Part shown: positions 12,801-25,204 of the stretch, piece after piece
How the letters are laid out: each line of letters starts with the position of its first letter
How positions within the stretch are numbered: position 1 is the stretch's first letter
DNA from: Brachycybe producta
Taxonomy: Eukaryota > Arthropoda > Diplopoda > Playtdesmida > Andrognathidae
Direction of reading: 5' to 3'
DNA length: 64,000 nucleotides
NCBI GenBank assembly: GCA_036925085.1
Contig: JAUPFP010000027.1
Span: forward strand, 496,001 to 560,000
Translations under genes and position numbers: made by a program
The notes under the pieces: generated by a model
Seen by the model: the letters and a program-made list of their open reading frames with translations, nothing else
Told to the model about the DNA's origin: nothing
Databases searched by the model: none

Positions 12801-15800
12801 GGCTATTGACACATCATTTTAGTGCCAATACGCCACCAATATTATCATTCCTGTAATATTCTCTCTAGATGTCAATCCTGAAATATATGAAATGCTTCTT
12901 CTTCCCCTCAGTATGTTTTCTTTTCCAGATTCAAGGTAAACTCGACCTGAATCTTAAGACAGGAGAACACCTACTGGGGGCGAGGGGAACGGGGTTGGTG
13001 GAAGGTTCCTTCCTGTCCAGGTCTTAATTAAGAGCACTTCATTGGATTTGATCATTTTTGAAGTGGGGAATTGAATCAAATCCAAGTCTTCATTGGTATT
13101 TTTAAAATCAATTTTTCCTATTAAAGTTTGGTTTTTCTTAAAAATTTTAACGAGAATTTTTTTTAAAAAAACCAAATTCAAATATATTTTTCTTTTTAAA
13201 AAAAAATTTTATAATACTAAATATTGAATGACTCTTTACATATAACATTTTAAAAAACCGCAAAAAAAATGTTCAAGAAATCCAAATCATTAAATTTTCA
13301 ATACATCCAAATCTGTTTTATTTTCTGCAAATCTCAAATTTCAATGACCTGCTGGAGTTCTAAACAGGGACAATATTATCGAATACTTGGGAAGGTTTTT
13401 TCTAAAGTTCTTTCCACAATGTCAGCAATGGACATGAAGGCATTGTTTTTGTTTTAGAACCGTTTTTAAACTTCGAAATGGTTCTAAAATGACATAATTA
13501 TGTCTACAGTCCATTGCGATTACTTTATTTGCTTGAATAGCTAAACCCTGAGTCTTATTCATTTTTAGTTACCCACTTCTATATCTTTGTATATGTATTT
13601 TCCTGTCAATCTGTGGAATTAGATTTCCTAGACAATATGCAAAACAACCAAACTACTAGTGAATCTGCAAAATTCAACACCTAAAATGTATTGAATTTTG
13701 CAGATTCACTAGCAGTTTGGTGGTTTTGCAGATTGACTGATTCCGCAGATTGACAGTAACATATATACATGTATTAAAAGGAAGTTTCCCTTATTTTGTG
13801 ACTTTTAGGAAGGATGCATTTCCGGCTGCAAGAAAACGTAGCCTTTTAGGTTTTAATATTGTACTAATTTTGATTATATGTCAGAAATAAGTTAGTCTTG
13901 ACATTATTAAAAAAAAGTCCGACTTTTAATCATAATTTTCGTTAAGCATTTTTTATGTAGCAATTACCGTCCAAAGAAAAGTGTAAAAGAAACCCCATTT
14001 GGCCTAAAAAAATACCGAAAATCTTGGCAAATCTTGCAATTCGAACCTTTAATATGTTTTATGATTATAAAACTAGATTATTTTGCTTTTCAGAATACCA
14101 AGAATACTAAATAATTACAAGTACGTGTATTAGAAACTGGAATGGTAACTGAATTAACAGTATCTTCATACTGGTATGTTTCAAAATAAGCTTTTTAAAA
14201 TGTGCATGAGAATGATCCACTTTAAAATCCTATGTCTAAAGTTTTATTTTGAAATACATCACAGTAAAAATAACCTGAAGTGATTGAATTGCCATTCTAG
14301 TTTCTAATATACTTAGTTTCTCTTAAAAAAAAAATGTTCTCTTGAAAGGACAGCATAACAAAGTTCGACTATCAACTGGTTCACAAACGATTTTAATATA
14401 TTTTACGGTCGAAAAAGCGCCGACCGATCTCGGTCGGTTAGGACCTGGCAGAGTGGTCGGCAACCTCGGGCCCACTTCCGGCCAACCGTGGGCTGACCGT
14501 GGTCAAAACTGGTCACGGTGGCCATACCTTGAGAACGGTAAAAAGGGAGTAAATCCCTGACAAAATTATAACTTAGTTACTTTGGAGGGGGAGGATGGGA
14601 TAAATGGCCAAGGGGCAACTGCCCTACCTTGTCCCAATATAACGGACCACCCCCCCCCCCCAGGCATTACACATTTTAAGTTCTGATAAGTTTTATTTGT
14701 ACAAAAGTAAAAAACTGAAGAAAAATAAATCCTAACAAAAAATCATAAAGTAAATAACAGAAAAATGAAGATTTATTTTTTGTTGTTTAAGTTATATAAT
14801 AATCATGTTTGGTGCAGTCAACTGTTGTTTTTGTTGCCTGCGTTTTTTATTTTCTACAATTTAATCGCATGAAAGAATGAAAAAAAGATGAATTTTTAAC
14901 CGGTTGTAATTTATTTTTTTTAAAATATCTTAATTTCTATCGCCCTTTTTTTTTTTAAAAAAACCTCTCTTTCTAATATATATTTCCGCCCAATAAAATG
15001 ATTAATCGAAATGAAAAAAGAAAATTATGTAGTTAGTTGGTCCATTCATTTAAATTTTAATTTATATAATAAAAAATATATATATGGAGAGTTCGATGAT
15101 ATTTCGATTTTAGACGTATTTTTTTTTTTAAAAAAATAACTGATTTTTGCTATTTAGATAATTTCTAAGTGTCACACTGTTTAATTGTGTTGAGTAGTTT
15201 TTTCATGACAAAGTTGTTTTTATTATATAGAAATGTCACCTCCTGTTGGAAAAGGGAGTATAATTAATTAGTCTGTTAAGATTTTTAATTTATCCATGCG
15301 TTATTATAAAGCAAAAAAACGTGTGATGAATTTTCTCAAATTTTTGATGCAGATTTTTTTTTTTAAAACTTAATTTTGAGTGCAATGTCCAACACCCTTT
15401 ATTTTTTTCTAGTTTGCTTTTAAGATGCAAATTTGACTCTTGGTTTGTAATTTGTCACCATTATAATGGTATAATGATGACAAAACAAATACCTGAGCCA
15501 ATTATTTTCTTTTTTTTAATTCAAACTTTATACTTATTTTGGTTTCACGGATTTCTTTTTAAATCGTCTGTGACGTAAAATAAGGATATAGTTACAAACA
15601 TCAATGAGTTTTATTTATTGTAAATGTGTTGGATTGTGATTTCATTTTAGCAGTACATTGCTATGAAATTCTATAATGAGATATTGACAACGAAATTTTG
15701 TCATTTTGTAAGTGGCAATATTACACCTGTCATAGGAATCGCAGCTTGAAGTTATATACTTACGTCACTAAGTGACGTCAGAGGGGGTGGGTTAACCAAA

Positions 15801-18800
15801 AAAAAAAAGTAGGCGAGTCTTTTTCTTTGATGATAAAGGGTTAATAAAAGTATGCAACAACCGTTATGTTTAAATTGTTGAGAATATTTGGTATTATCCT
15901 TTTTTATTTAAACTAAACACAATCCTAATATTTTGTAAACCCCTCTGACATCACAAGCTTCATATTACAGTGAGGCAAGTATAAACAGAATTTTTGACAC
16001 AAGTTTACTGCAATTTTGCATAATGAAATGCAATCCCTACATCACAAGAGGCAACAAGTGTCAACATTTTCGTTGGCTTATGTTGGAAGTGATCTTTAAT
16101 CATGAAACTTGTGTTTACACATGAGTAACGTGTTGCTGACACTTAAGTGTGTAACAACTAGTTGCTTCATGTTTCTGAAAACTAGTTTTCACATTGAAAG
16201 AGGGGCAACAGTTATTTGAGATCAATAATTGAAGACAAGTCAACAAGATTCAACCAGTGGCAACTGTCCACACTTAGGGAATTATCACCTGATGTTATTC
16301 TTTATGTGATTTATGGCTGAAATAGGAAACAAGCAAGAAAACTGGACATTCCGACACTTAACAGAGAAATATCTAATCATGGGTCTATTAATCGCAATTA
16401 AAACAATTGCGATTAATTGACCCATGATTAGATATTTCTCTGTAGGAATGTCCAGTATACTTATTGGTGAAAAAGTTGAAAATGTTGACACAGGTTGCCA
16501 CAGTGTTTGGTCAATAAAATGACATTTACTGGCGTGACAATGACATCATAGAATTTAATTGTTGTAACAGTAGGTGGTAATGTTATAATTGTTTTTATGG
16601 CAATAAACTTTTAATACATTTTAACGTCAAACATCTACTTTTGTGATTTTTGACTGCCATGACAGTTGCTTTATGTTTGTAAGCAAATTTAACTAGAAAC
16701 TTCAATGTTTTTTTTAAAAACTAGAATGGGTAGGTCAATTACTTGGTCTTAGGATATTTTGAACTATTTTATTGTTGATACCATTCTCAAAATGACAACT
16801 TTAATTAGGTGATATTTTCAAATTGTTTGTCTGAAAGTTTATTTTGAAAGATATAAACATAAAAATACTATTGATTGAGCATTCTAGTTTCCAAAAACAA
16901 ATTTCAGTTTCTCTTTAATGGGTTTCTTCTTCAGAAACGCAAAATATCAAGAGTTTGAAAATGCAGTTTTGTTTATAAAATGTGAGCAAAAAAGAATCTC
17001 AAGTAGGCCAAACTTTCATAAATAATTTGCTATTAGAAATATTTGAATTTGTGAGATTTACCGATTTTGAGTAAAGATTTTTTTTTTTTTGAGGGCAAAT
17101 TGTTTCATTACACTTTTTATTTGGACGGTTATTGCTTCATGAAAAAAAAAATGCATAAAAAATTATGATTAAAATAAAAGTGAAGTTCAGTATTTTTTTA
17201 TTATTAATTTCATGTTCTTAAAAATGCAGTTATCCGTGTCTTCACGCAACACAAATCGGTCAACTATTGTTAAAACAACTATAAAAAAAAAATGAATGCA
17301 AGGACGTCGACATCTTCTTCACTCTGAATTTCAAGAAAGAAAAAAACAAAACAAAAAAGAAAAACCTATGAACAAAATCAATTTTTTAAAAAAAATATGT
17401 TTAATAATTTAACCAATTGGAGAGAAAACAAATTAAAATGTTGTTTTTGTTTCGATATCTTTTTGTTTTTGTTTTCTTAAAAGTTGAATAATCCTCAAAA
17501 AAACATTTTGAAAGTTTTCTCAACTTTTAAAATATTCCGGTTTTCTTCTGTATTGGTTTTTTTAGAACTTTTTTGTTTTCAAAGACTATTAACCCATTTA
17601 CTGGTCCATAATCTTATTTCATTCACTGCCTTTTTTTTTGGCTACTGTATAAAGTCATTAGATTTTAACACATGATGAGAGGGTGTCAACCTGCGCCTCG
17701 ACACTTTTGAAACACACTGTAATGTGTTTAAATACAGGGTGTTCTTCTAACCTCTCCACCCTCCTCCTTCTCTCATGTCATGTGGTCAAGTTTTTCAAAT
17801 TCTGACCGATCACCTTGTACTAGATTATTTCTAAAAACATTTCTTTGACCAACTTGAAATTTTTTTTCTTCTCTATGGGTTCAATTTTCAAGGGAATCTT
17901 CTGTGTAACTTTTTTTTTTGACGTATGTTTAACCTAGATTACGGTCTTTGTGACCTATAACCTCTTGGCAATACTTGGGACAGTCTCTAGAAAGTCTAGA
18001 ATTTTAAGTCAAAAACATACAATTATTTAATAAAAACATTTTATAAAGGTAAGAGTGACATTGGGCTTTATGAATTTCAGATTATACAATCTGGTCATTC
18101 TGTAGTTTCAGAACAATCCTTTATAGAGAAATTTAAAGTTTGTTAGAAACTAGAATTGGTAGCTGAATTACGTTATAGTATTTTCGTGTTGATATCTTCC
18201 AAAATATATTTTTTATGGACTTCAAAACTGCCATAAAAAGCTTATTTTAAAATATATCTACGTGGAAATATTATCCTTACGGTTTTTAAGTGACGAAAAC
18301 GCCTCTCGAACTCTAAAATTATTCCGTCCTTCAGGTACAAAATGAGGAGAAACTTAATTGTTTTAGAAACTAGAAGGGTAGCTCATTCACTAATGCTATT
18401 TTCAGGTTTTATCTTTCAAGATGAACCTTCTTAAGGACAAACAATATTTTCTTAGTTAATATTTTCAAACTGAGATTACAAAAATAACCTTTAGTTAGTT
18501 AGCCGTCTAGTTTTTAAACTAAAAAATAACCTTTAGTTAGTTAGCCGTCTAGTTTTTAAACTAAAAAATAACCTTTAGTTAGTTAGCCGTCTAGTTTTTA
18601 AACTAAAAAATAACCTTTAGTTAGTTAGCCGTCTAGTTTTTAAACTAAAAAATAACCTTTAGTTAGTTAGCCGTCTAGTTTTTAAACTAAAAAATAACCT
18701 TTAGTTAGTTAGCCGTCTAGTTTTTAAACTAAAAAATAACCTTTAGTTAGTTAGCCGTCTAGTTTTTAAACTAAAAAATAACCTTTAGTTAGTTAGCCGT

Positions 18801-21800
18801 CTAGTTTTTAAACTAAAAAATAACCTTTAGTTAGTTAGCCGTCTAGTTTTTAAACTAAAAAATAACCTTTAGTTAGTTAGCCGTCTAGTTTTTAAACTAA
18901 AAAATAACCTTTAGTTAGTTAGCCGTCTAGTTTTTAAACTAAAAAATAACCTTTAGTTAGTTAGCCGTCTAGTTTTTAAACTAAAAAATAACCTTTAGTT
19001 AGTTAGCCGTCTAGTTTTTAAACTAAAAAATAACCTTTAGTTAGTTAGCCGTCTAGTTTTTAAACTAAAAAATAACCTTTAGTTAGTTAGCCGTCTAGTT
19101 TTTAAACTAAAAATGACCAAAGAGTAGAGGACACGTTTACGCTTTAAAACCCACCTTGAATATAATTTGCTTATTTTGCTGTTTGGATAAAAATCTTAAT
19201 AAATTTCAAAAAGAAAAACAAATGAGGGTAAGTCATTTAAAAACTTCTTCAAAGATAAGAAAACGATTATTTTTGTTCATTCATTTTAAATTGTTATATA
19301 TGGATGTGTTAAAGGAACAAAATTTGTTTCTTATCAATCTGGAAAAGAATGTCTTATTTTGTACGTTTTTTGATTGGTAACAGTTGTGTTAATGTTTTTT
19401 TTTTTTTGACATGCAACACAAATTGAACATAGTTTTTTATTGTTGTTGTCTTGTTACAGGCTGGTGCCAGTCCAGACGTCGATGACAAGGTTCTGGGAGG
19501 TTTTGGTGGTGATGGAAATCAGGGATTGAATAACTATGAGTTCTTCCAGCGCATCAATGCATTTCTTGATAGTTCACTCGATTTTAGCTGTTTACAAACC
19601 TCTGATACTGCGATTTCCAAAGGAAATGCGCCAGGTTCGGCCTTTTTTTCAGACTAGGGGATATTCCTTTTCTCACTACCTTTTGTTAACTTTGAATATT
19701 GACATTTTTTCTTTACAGATATGGCCAATGTTGCAGAGCTTTTAGGACTAAACTCAGTCCTAAATTCATATTCCGGTTGGTCATTTGTAAATCTTTGTTT
19801 ATTTATTCGAGATACAAATCTAAAAGGCAGTTTTTCTTTTTTTTACAAAAAAGGACCTCAAAGCTTTGGTTTTAGCAATAGCAACAGTATCAGCAACAAT
19901 AACAATAATATCAACACATTTGGTCTTCATTCTTCGATGTACGGTCAGAACTCGTACTTATCGGGACAAGTACGTGGTGGTGGTGGTTGTCTTGGACAGT
20001 CGCACAGTACGAGAAACCAAGATCTAACGAGTCCTCTCGGAAAGGTGTTTATGCAGTCCAGGACTGGAAACATCTCTCCGCCATTGTCTCCCACTTTCAG
20101 TACTTACCGAGCAATTCGTGGTTCATCGTTTCAAAGGTGTGCAGTGCGCTCTTATCACTTATGGTTTTTTTTTTGGTTAATGGCAAGTTTTCGATGTTTG
20201 ACTGGAGGCTTGGAAGGGGTTGATATTGTGACTTAATGTTTATTTGCTAATTTCATACGTCTGGTGGGTTGTTTTGTTAGTTTAATGACGGTTTCATTAG
20301 TAATTGATGTGGTGCCATATTCAAAAGTGTCATTGTTTCGGAAACAAATGTTAATATCAAGAGCATTCAGGGTTCACCTTGCTGCCATAACCCAATGTTA
20401 AGTGAAATTTAACATTTCCAACAACAAAAAAGATTGCTATCATAACAAATCTTAGCTGCAAACTGTTATTCAATGTTGTAGCCAAGTTTTAAGGTCATTT
20501 GATTCCAATATTCAGAGGTTTTTCTTTTGTATTATGCTAATTTTTTTGAACCCGTGTTAAGTCATTGACCTCAAAGGTCCATTTTCCTAAGGACCTAAGA
20601 GCCTGAACACAATGCCATCAGTCATGGTCGATTTTCCGATTCAAGAGTTACTTTTAAATGGCGATTAACTAAGAAATACTTATTTTTCTTAAAGCTGAGA
20701 GATATTCCCAAAGAACACCTTGTTATTAGGAAAATATACCTTTTTATGGTTTTACCATTTTATTGCTCTTGCGTTGAGACCATTATAAGTGTCTATCGGT
20801 TGATTTCTTGAATTATAAACTTTCGGTTTTGTTGTTTCAGTGGAAGTCCAACGCTTGAACAAGCCATAATGATGGGTTGTAGTGGGTCGGGTTCCGAACC
20901 TCGTAGCACATCACCGACGAACAGTGAAAGCAGTGGAATCAGTAGTGTAGACAGCACACTGTCCGATTTAATGGTATTCACATCGTATTAACAAATTTGT
21001 CACTTCTTGGAGATCTAATTGCAATGCTTATTTCTTTTTCATATCCTAGTCTAGTTTAGCTCTCGGAGGAGGAAATGGAGGTGGTACCACGATGCAAACA
21101 TCGGCACCTTTCGTCACCAAAAACTATTTCTTGCCTAACGAAATCCCAGATTTTGATATGTCACCTTTGACTTCAGGACTAATGCCGGATCGACGCTGGT
21201 CGACTTTGAGCAGTATGCTTGCGCCCGGTGTTTCGAATACTTCTTGTTTAGACCAAGCTGCAAGATTACATCGCAGCGCAGCTGGTAAAACTTAAATTTT
21301 ACTTTAGTGTGGCTGCATAGATGAATTTCCTCTCGCGGTTTTGTGCAAATTTAGGTTCGTCAAGCAAACTTTTTTCAGGAGCAACATCACAAAATAATTC
21401 GAGATGTTTTAGAAACTAGAATACTCGATACCATTTCTAAAAGTATTTCAATGATGGAAAATACTGATTATTCTAGTTTTGTAAACTTGGAATTTTATCA
21501 TAGTTGTTTTTGAAATAAGTTTTCTTCACTTAAGTTTATCAGACCCCGAAACAGTTACACAGTTGCAAACAAATGAGCTCCAAAGGAACGAATTCATTAC
21601 TTTTTAGCACTTTATGACGCCACTTGTACGTGGAGCGGACAACTACCAGTGAAAGCGTACAAGAGTCCGACTTATTCTTGCAAAGTTTTCTTAGGTGGAG
21701 TACCTTGGGACATAACGGAAGGTGCGTTTCTTATTTTCGTACATAAATCTTGATCTCTTGTCACAAATCGATCTAAACTTTATCTCAATTTTTCGTTTTA

Positions 21801-22729
21801 GTTGCTCTTCTAAATGCTTTTAAACCATTTGGTCCAATTAAAATCGAATGGCCCGGTAAAGAAAACTCTCCAAACCCACCTAAAGGTTACGTTTACATCC
21901 TATTCGAATCTGAGAAGCATGTAAAAGCCCTTTTGCAATCGTGCACTCACGACTTCAGCAACGGTGGCAGTTGGTATTTTAAAATCTCCAGCCGTCGGAT
22001 GCGTTCGAAGGAGGTTTGTTACAAATGCTAAACGTTTTCTGCATCCGGGGGTGCCTTTACGATGACTTTGTATTTCAATATAGGTACAAGTCATTCCGTG
22101 GATAATAAGTGACAGCAACTTCGTCAAGTCTCCATCGCAACAACTAGATCCTAGTAAAACTGTGTTTGTTGGTGCTCTGCATGGAATGTTGACGGCCGAA
22201 GGACTTGCTGATATCATGAACGATCTTTTCGGAGGTGTTGTTTATGCCGGAATAGATACCGACAAACACAAATATCCTATCGGTGTGTTATTTAATATGG
22301 CCTCGATCCGATTAGAATAGTTTGCTTAGTAGAATTTATTCGCTTACTTAGGTTCGGGACGTATTACGTTTAACAATAACAAGAGTTACATGAAAGCTGT
22401 AGCTGCCGCATTCATCGAAATTAAAACTCCAAAATTTACCAAAAAGGTATATCGCGCATATTTTCAAACATAAATCAATATTTGGTTTTGTTTCATTTTT
22501 TTTTTAATTTTGTCGTTTCGATAAAAACAAGGTTCAGGTGGACCCTTACCTAGAAGACTCTGCTTGCTCACAATGTGGTACGCAACAAGGTCCCTACTTT
22601 TGTAGAGACACTGCGTGCTTCAGGTACTTCTGTCGTGGTTGTTGGCAGTGGCAACACTCGTTAGACGCTTTGATGCATCATAGACCTTTAACGAGGAAAA
22701 GCAAGCCAACGACTGGGCTGACTAACTAA
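9869..22729 (+). CDS. CPEB1: CPEB1 cytoplasmic polyadenylation element-binding protein
   Basis: Firm exons: 19460-19634, 19719-19775, 19854-20136, 20841-20973, 21050-21284, 21608-21721, 21802-22013, 22084-22282, 22352-22446, 22532-22729. A 15-nt exon at 9869-9883 (ATG to a GTAAGT donor) joins in frame and would give 571 residues, near vertebrate CPEB1 length, but it is only a candidate. CPEB1 binds U-rich elements in 3' UTRs and controls poly(A) tail length and translation in germ cells and neurons. Signatures: [12 protein letters not shown] near the N-terminus; [12 protein letters not shown]1 with [13 protein letters not shown] and [12 protein letters not shown]2 with [30 protein letters not shown] and GRITFNN; and a C-terminal zinc-binding domain ([33 protein letters not shown]). 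This pattern is CPEB1/Orb rather than CPEB2-4. Intron 19776-19853 is 78 nt with no in-frame stop and might be retained. Confidence 0.93.
10411..10502 (+). repeat. G-rich purine tract
   Basis: Runs of G and GGA triplets (for example GGAGGAGGAGGAGGAGG near 10484) interrupted by a short mixed segment. Such tracts can form G-quadruplex or triplex structures; that is inference only. Confidence 0.6.
11390..11722. repeat. Family A palindromic repeat, copy 4
   Basis: Left arm AAAAGGGTAACTGAATCAAT with TTGATATCTTTCAAAATAAA; right arm ACTACCCTTCTAGTTTTTAA ending in ATCAGCTGTTCATAAA. Confidence 0.7.
13602..13757. repeat. Hairpin element with long inverted arms
   Basis: CTGTCAATCTGTGGAAT at the left matches the inverted right end CTGTCAATCTGCGGAAT. 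An inner, almost perfect stem (ACTAGTGAATCTGCAAAATT and its complement) closes on a loop of about 13 nt. No coding capacity. Confidence 0.7.
14060..14398. repeat. Family A palindromic repeat, copy 5
   Basis: Left arm TTAGAAACTGGAATGGTAAC; right arm GAATTGCCATTCTAGTTTCT; end CAACTGGTTCACAAACG. It is followed by a GC-rich stretch (14416-14530) unlike the surroundings. Confidence 0.65.
16050..16499. mobile_element. Inverted-repeat element with internal perfect hairpin
   Basis: GGCAACAAGTGTCAACATTT at the left is inverted at the right (AAATGTTGACACAGGTTGCC). A second, inner hairpin (16341-16456) pairs ACTGGACATTCC...AATATCTAATCATGGGTC with its complement, with a loop of a few bases. No coding capacity. 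Confidence 0.65.
16685..16990. repeat. Family A palindromic repeat, copy 6
   Basis: Left arm TAAAAACTAGAATGGGTAGG; right arm TTTATTTTGAAAGATATAAA and GATTGAGCATTCTAGTTTCC. Confidence 0.65.
18075..18484. repeat. Family A repeats, copies 7a and 7b (partial)
   Basis: Two left arms follow each other: TTAGAAACTAGAATTGGTAG near 18144 and TTTAGAAACTAGAAGGGTAG near 18361. The second copy's right arm merges into the minisatellite. Confidence 0.65.
18485..19113. repeat. 42-bp minisatellite, 15 near-identical units
   Basis: Successive TAACCTTTAGTTAGTTAGCC starts fall at 18485, 18527, 18569 and so on to 19073, exactly 42 bp apart. Each unit goes on with GTCTAGTTTTTAAACT and an A run. Units look identical by eye. 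The unit resembles the right arm of the family A repeat (compare CCCTTCTAGTTTCTAAAAC), so it probably arose by expansion of part of the adjoining copy. Confidence 0.95.
20440..20700. repeat. Family B repeat, copy 1 (partial)
   Basis: In an intron of CPEB1. It shares CAATGCCATCAGTCATGGTC-type and GTCATTGACCTCAAAGGTCC-type words with the better copies at 36057 and 46657, partly in inverse order. Confidence 0.45.
21310..21500. repeat. Family A repeat, copy 8 (decayed)
   Basis: In a CPEB1 intron. The core TTTTAGAAACTAGAATACTC is present; the right arm is barely recognisable. Confidence 0.45.
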
Positions 22730-22789
22730 ATGAGTCGCTTTCCTTTTCCTATGTTGATGCAACAGGTTTGATTATTTTGCATTTGTTTA

Positions 22790-23036
22790 GAGCCTAGTGA
22801 CACTCCAGAGTTACACGTGCCATGAGTCGTGGTCGATTTTGCTGCTCCGAAGTTACTCAAATGGTACTAGCAACGAATCGCGAAATGCTAACAAACATTA
22901 AGGAATGTGTGCGATTTATGTTCCTCAAATATTGAACTATTTTAAAATTACCGTTTGGTTGCTAAAGCAATTTCAACAGTTTTTAACAAATTTCACTGTT
23001 TTCATATTACGGTGCAACTCTTTAGTGTCTCTAGGT
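22790..23036. repeat. Family B repeat, copy 2
   Basis: Starts GAGCCTAGTGACACTCCAGA and ends ACTCTTTAGTGTCTCTAGG, the inverted terminus. The interior has CATGAGTCGTGGTCGATTTT as in the other copies. Confidence 0.55.
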
Positions 23037-24676
23037 TTGTAATCTTTTGACTGATTTGTTTTATAACGTTTCGATTCTCTTTCTTTGCAGAGGTTACTGT
23101 TGAGAAGTACTTCAAAGGCTGTTTGTTACTTTCCTTTTTTTGTTCTTAAAAGTGGGAGATTTAAAGAGCAATTGTTTCTTGTGCACAATTCGAAGTTAAC
23201 TTTCATGAAATGGAAGCAAGACGGTTTCTCGTTGTAACTACTAAATTTGTTACTGTTCTTTTTTTTTGTTAGTTAATTAATAATGGGTTACGAAAAAGAG
23301 GCTCATTACAAAAACTTGTTTGTTATGACAACAACGGTCAGAAACTGGTCCCCACCCCATTCTATGTTCGATTAGCGAAAGACTAAAAAAAAAAGTGGAC
23401 ATCGAAATGTTTTTGGGAAAGATTTCAAATTGCGATTTTTTTTTCCTCCCCAATTAATTTAAGTTTTCGAATAGTTTTTGAAGTAAAAGGGGTTTATAAC
23501 AATGCAGAGGAGAATACGCTCTCAAGAAATATTGAAGCGTTTTTCGTGAAGACGATTTTTATTTTATTTTTATTTTATTTTTTTGCTATTGAAGAAATTA
23601 ATATTTTTTACTAACACCATTAATTCACCCTCCCTTCAGATTTTTTTTGTTATTGGATACCTTTTTTAATTCTATTCATCTTAACTTTTTTAAGCTGGTA
23701 CTGTCGCCAAATCAGTACTTTTTCAAAAAAAAAAATTCCTGCCCAAAGCATTTATTTTACACTTCTTTGAATCCTTTTTTTGTTTTGCGCGTCTAAAAAC
23801 CTTTTTCTATCATGAAATAGTTTTTTCAGCTTTTTTAAATCTCCGATATATGGAACCACGTGACTTGTATTTAATTCTTTACCCCCATTTTCCCCTCAAA
23901 CGACTTTATTTTTTCATAGTGAATGTGTTTTTTTTTTGATAATTTTAAAGCATATATTTTGTAAAGAGACAAATAAGAAAAACAAAACGTAGGCAATGCA
24001 AATCTTATTAAGTGGCTGAATTTACGGTGACATTTTGACTTGGACGGATACATTGGTTTACTGACAACTGGACTGGATTTTGGACAAAGTGGTTATCGAA
24101 TTATTAGCCAAAAAAATTATATTTTTCAATTTTTTTTTGTTAGGATGAAGTTTTTTCTCAGAGGGAATTCTTTCCAACTGTTGTGCAGTTTTAAATACAG
24201 AATATATATTAAGAGATATATCGTAGCCAAATGGTGCTAAGACAGCCTTCTGATAAATTCATGGATGTAACAAAAAGAAATACCAATGATCCCGGTATAT
24301 AAAACTGCATAGCAGTTTGAAATATGCTATGTATTTTTTATTTTGCTGTTTAATATGTATAGCATTCTCTTGTAAAACTTGAATTAATTCGATAGCCGTT
24401 CTATAGGTGTTAATGGCTAAATTAAAAATCATCAAATTTATTCTTGTGTATTGGTTGTTTTTATTTTGCATCGGGTATGTGGACTGACAGAAAAATAATT
24501 TGCCCACAGCCCTCGGGAGTAACAAACATCCCAAATGCCTAGAAAACTTCACTCGCTTTCTGAGCTTTTTTAAATCAATTTCGTTTTTGTCTACAGTAAC
24601 GTTTTTTTATAGCTAATTTGCACAATTTTTTTAGCGAGCATAGCAAACAAAAATTTAAGTCGTCAAGACTAATTAT

Positions 24677-24992
24677 TAGGGCTCGGATTTTTATGCAATA
24701 TCAACCGGAATGTTTCTCAATATGTGGCCCAAGTGCCAATTGTGAAGTGACAATCTCGTTTAGATAAAAAAAAAAATTATCCTTCCAATTAAAAACAATG
24801 GTTAGAGGCTAGAACTCTAGTTGACAACTGATAGTAACCAGACATCTAGCCTCTCTACCCAGCTTTTTTTGATTAGAAAAAATAATTGTAGTTGCTCTAA
24901 TGATGATGATGATTAGATCTACTTGACAACTTGCTCTTGGGCCACAAATTGAGAAACGTTCCGATTGATATTGCATCAAAATCCGAGCCCTA
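24677..24992. mobile_element. MITE with about 80-bp terminal inverted repeats
   Basis: The left end TAGGGCTCGGATTTTTATGC and following CAATATCAACCGGAATGTTT reappear inverted at the right with few changes, ending CCGAGCCCTA. The flanks on both sides are TAATTA-like. The interior has no coding capacity. Confidence 0.75.
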
Positions 24993-25204
24993 CTAATTAT
25001 ATTAATTATAACTACTTGTTAATGTAAATTCTCCCAACACTGCAGAATACAACTTTTGCAAAAATTTTAATTCTCTCCTAGGACGCATAAAATCTTTGCG
25101 CTGGCCCTGATTGAAGACCATTTAATTTCACAAAGACACTTTTACAATTTTAATATTTTTATTAAACTTTAAAACAGCTATAAACCTGTATTCCATTTCT
25201 TAAT

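Larger units (their letters stand above)
9884..19459. other. Long putative first intron or upstream region of CPEB1
   Basis: About 9.6 kb with no convincing exon. It holds homopurine/G tracts (near 10096, 10420-10502 and 12700), a C run (10707), several family A copies, long hairpins (13602-13757, 16050-16499) and the 42-bp minisatellite. Short open frames here are low-complexity or lie in repeats. Confidence 0.5.
22730..25204. other. 3' UTR of CPEB1 and convergent intergenic region
   Basis: CPEB1 (+) and the PEX11-type gene (-) converge here. The stretch holds a family B copy (22790-23036), T-rich sequence and an inverted-ended element (24677-24992). No further gene recognised. Confidence 0.5.

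Noticed and set aside
14342-14560. Open frame rich in Gly/Pro in a GC-rich patch
   Set aside because: Begins inside a family A repeat; no homology recognised. The GC-rich patch is probably repeat-derived.
18485-19113. Regularly spaced repeats as a CRISPR array
   Set aside because: Units are directly adjacent without unique spacers, and the genome is animal; it is a minisatellite.
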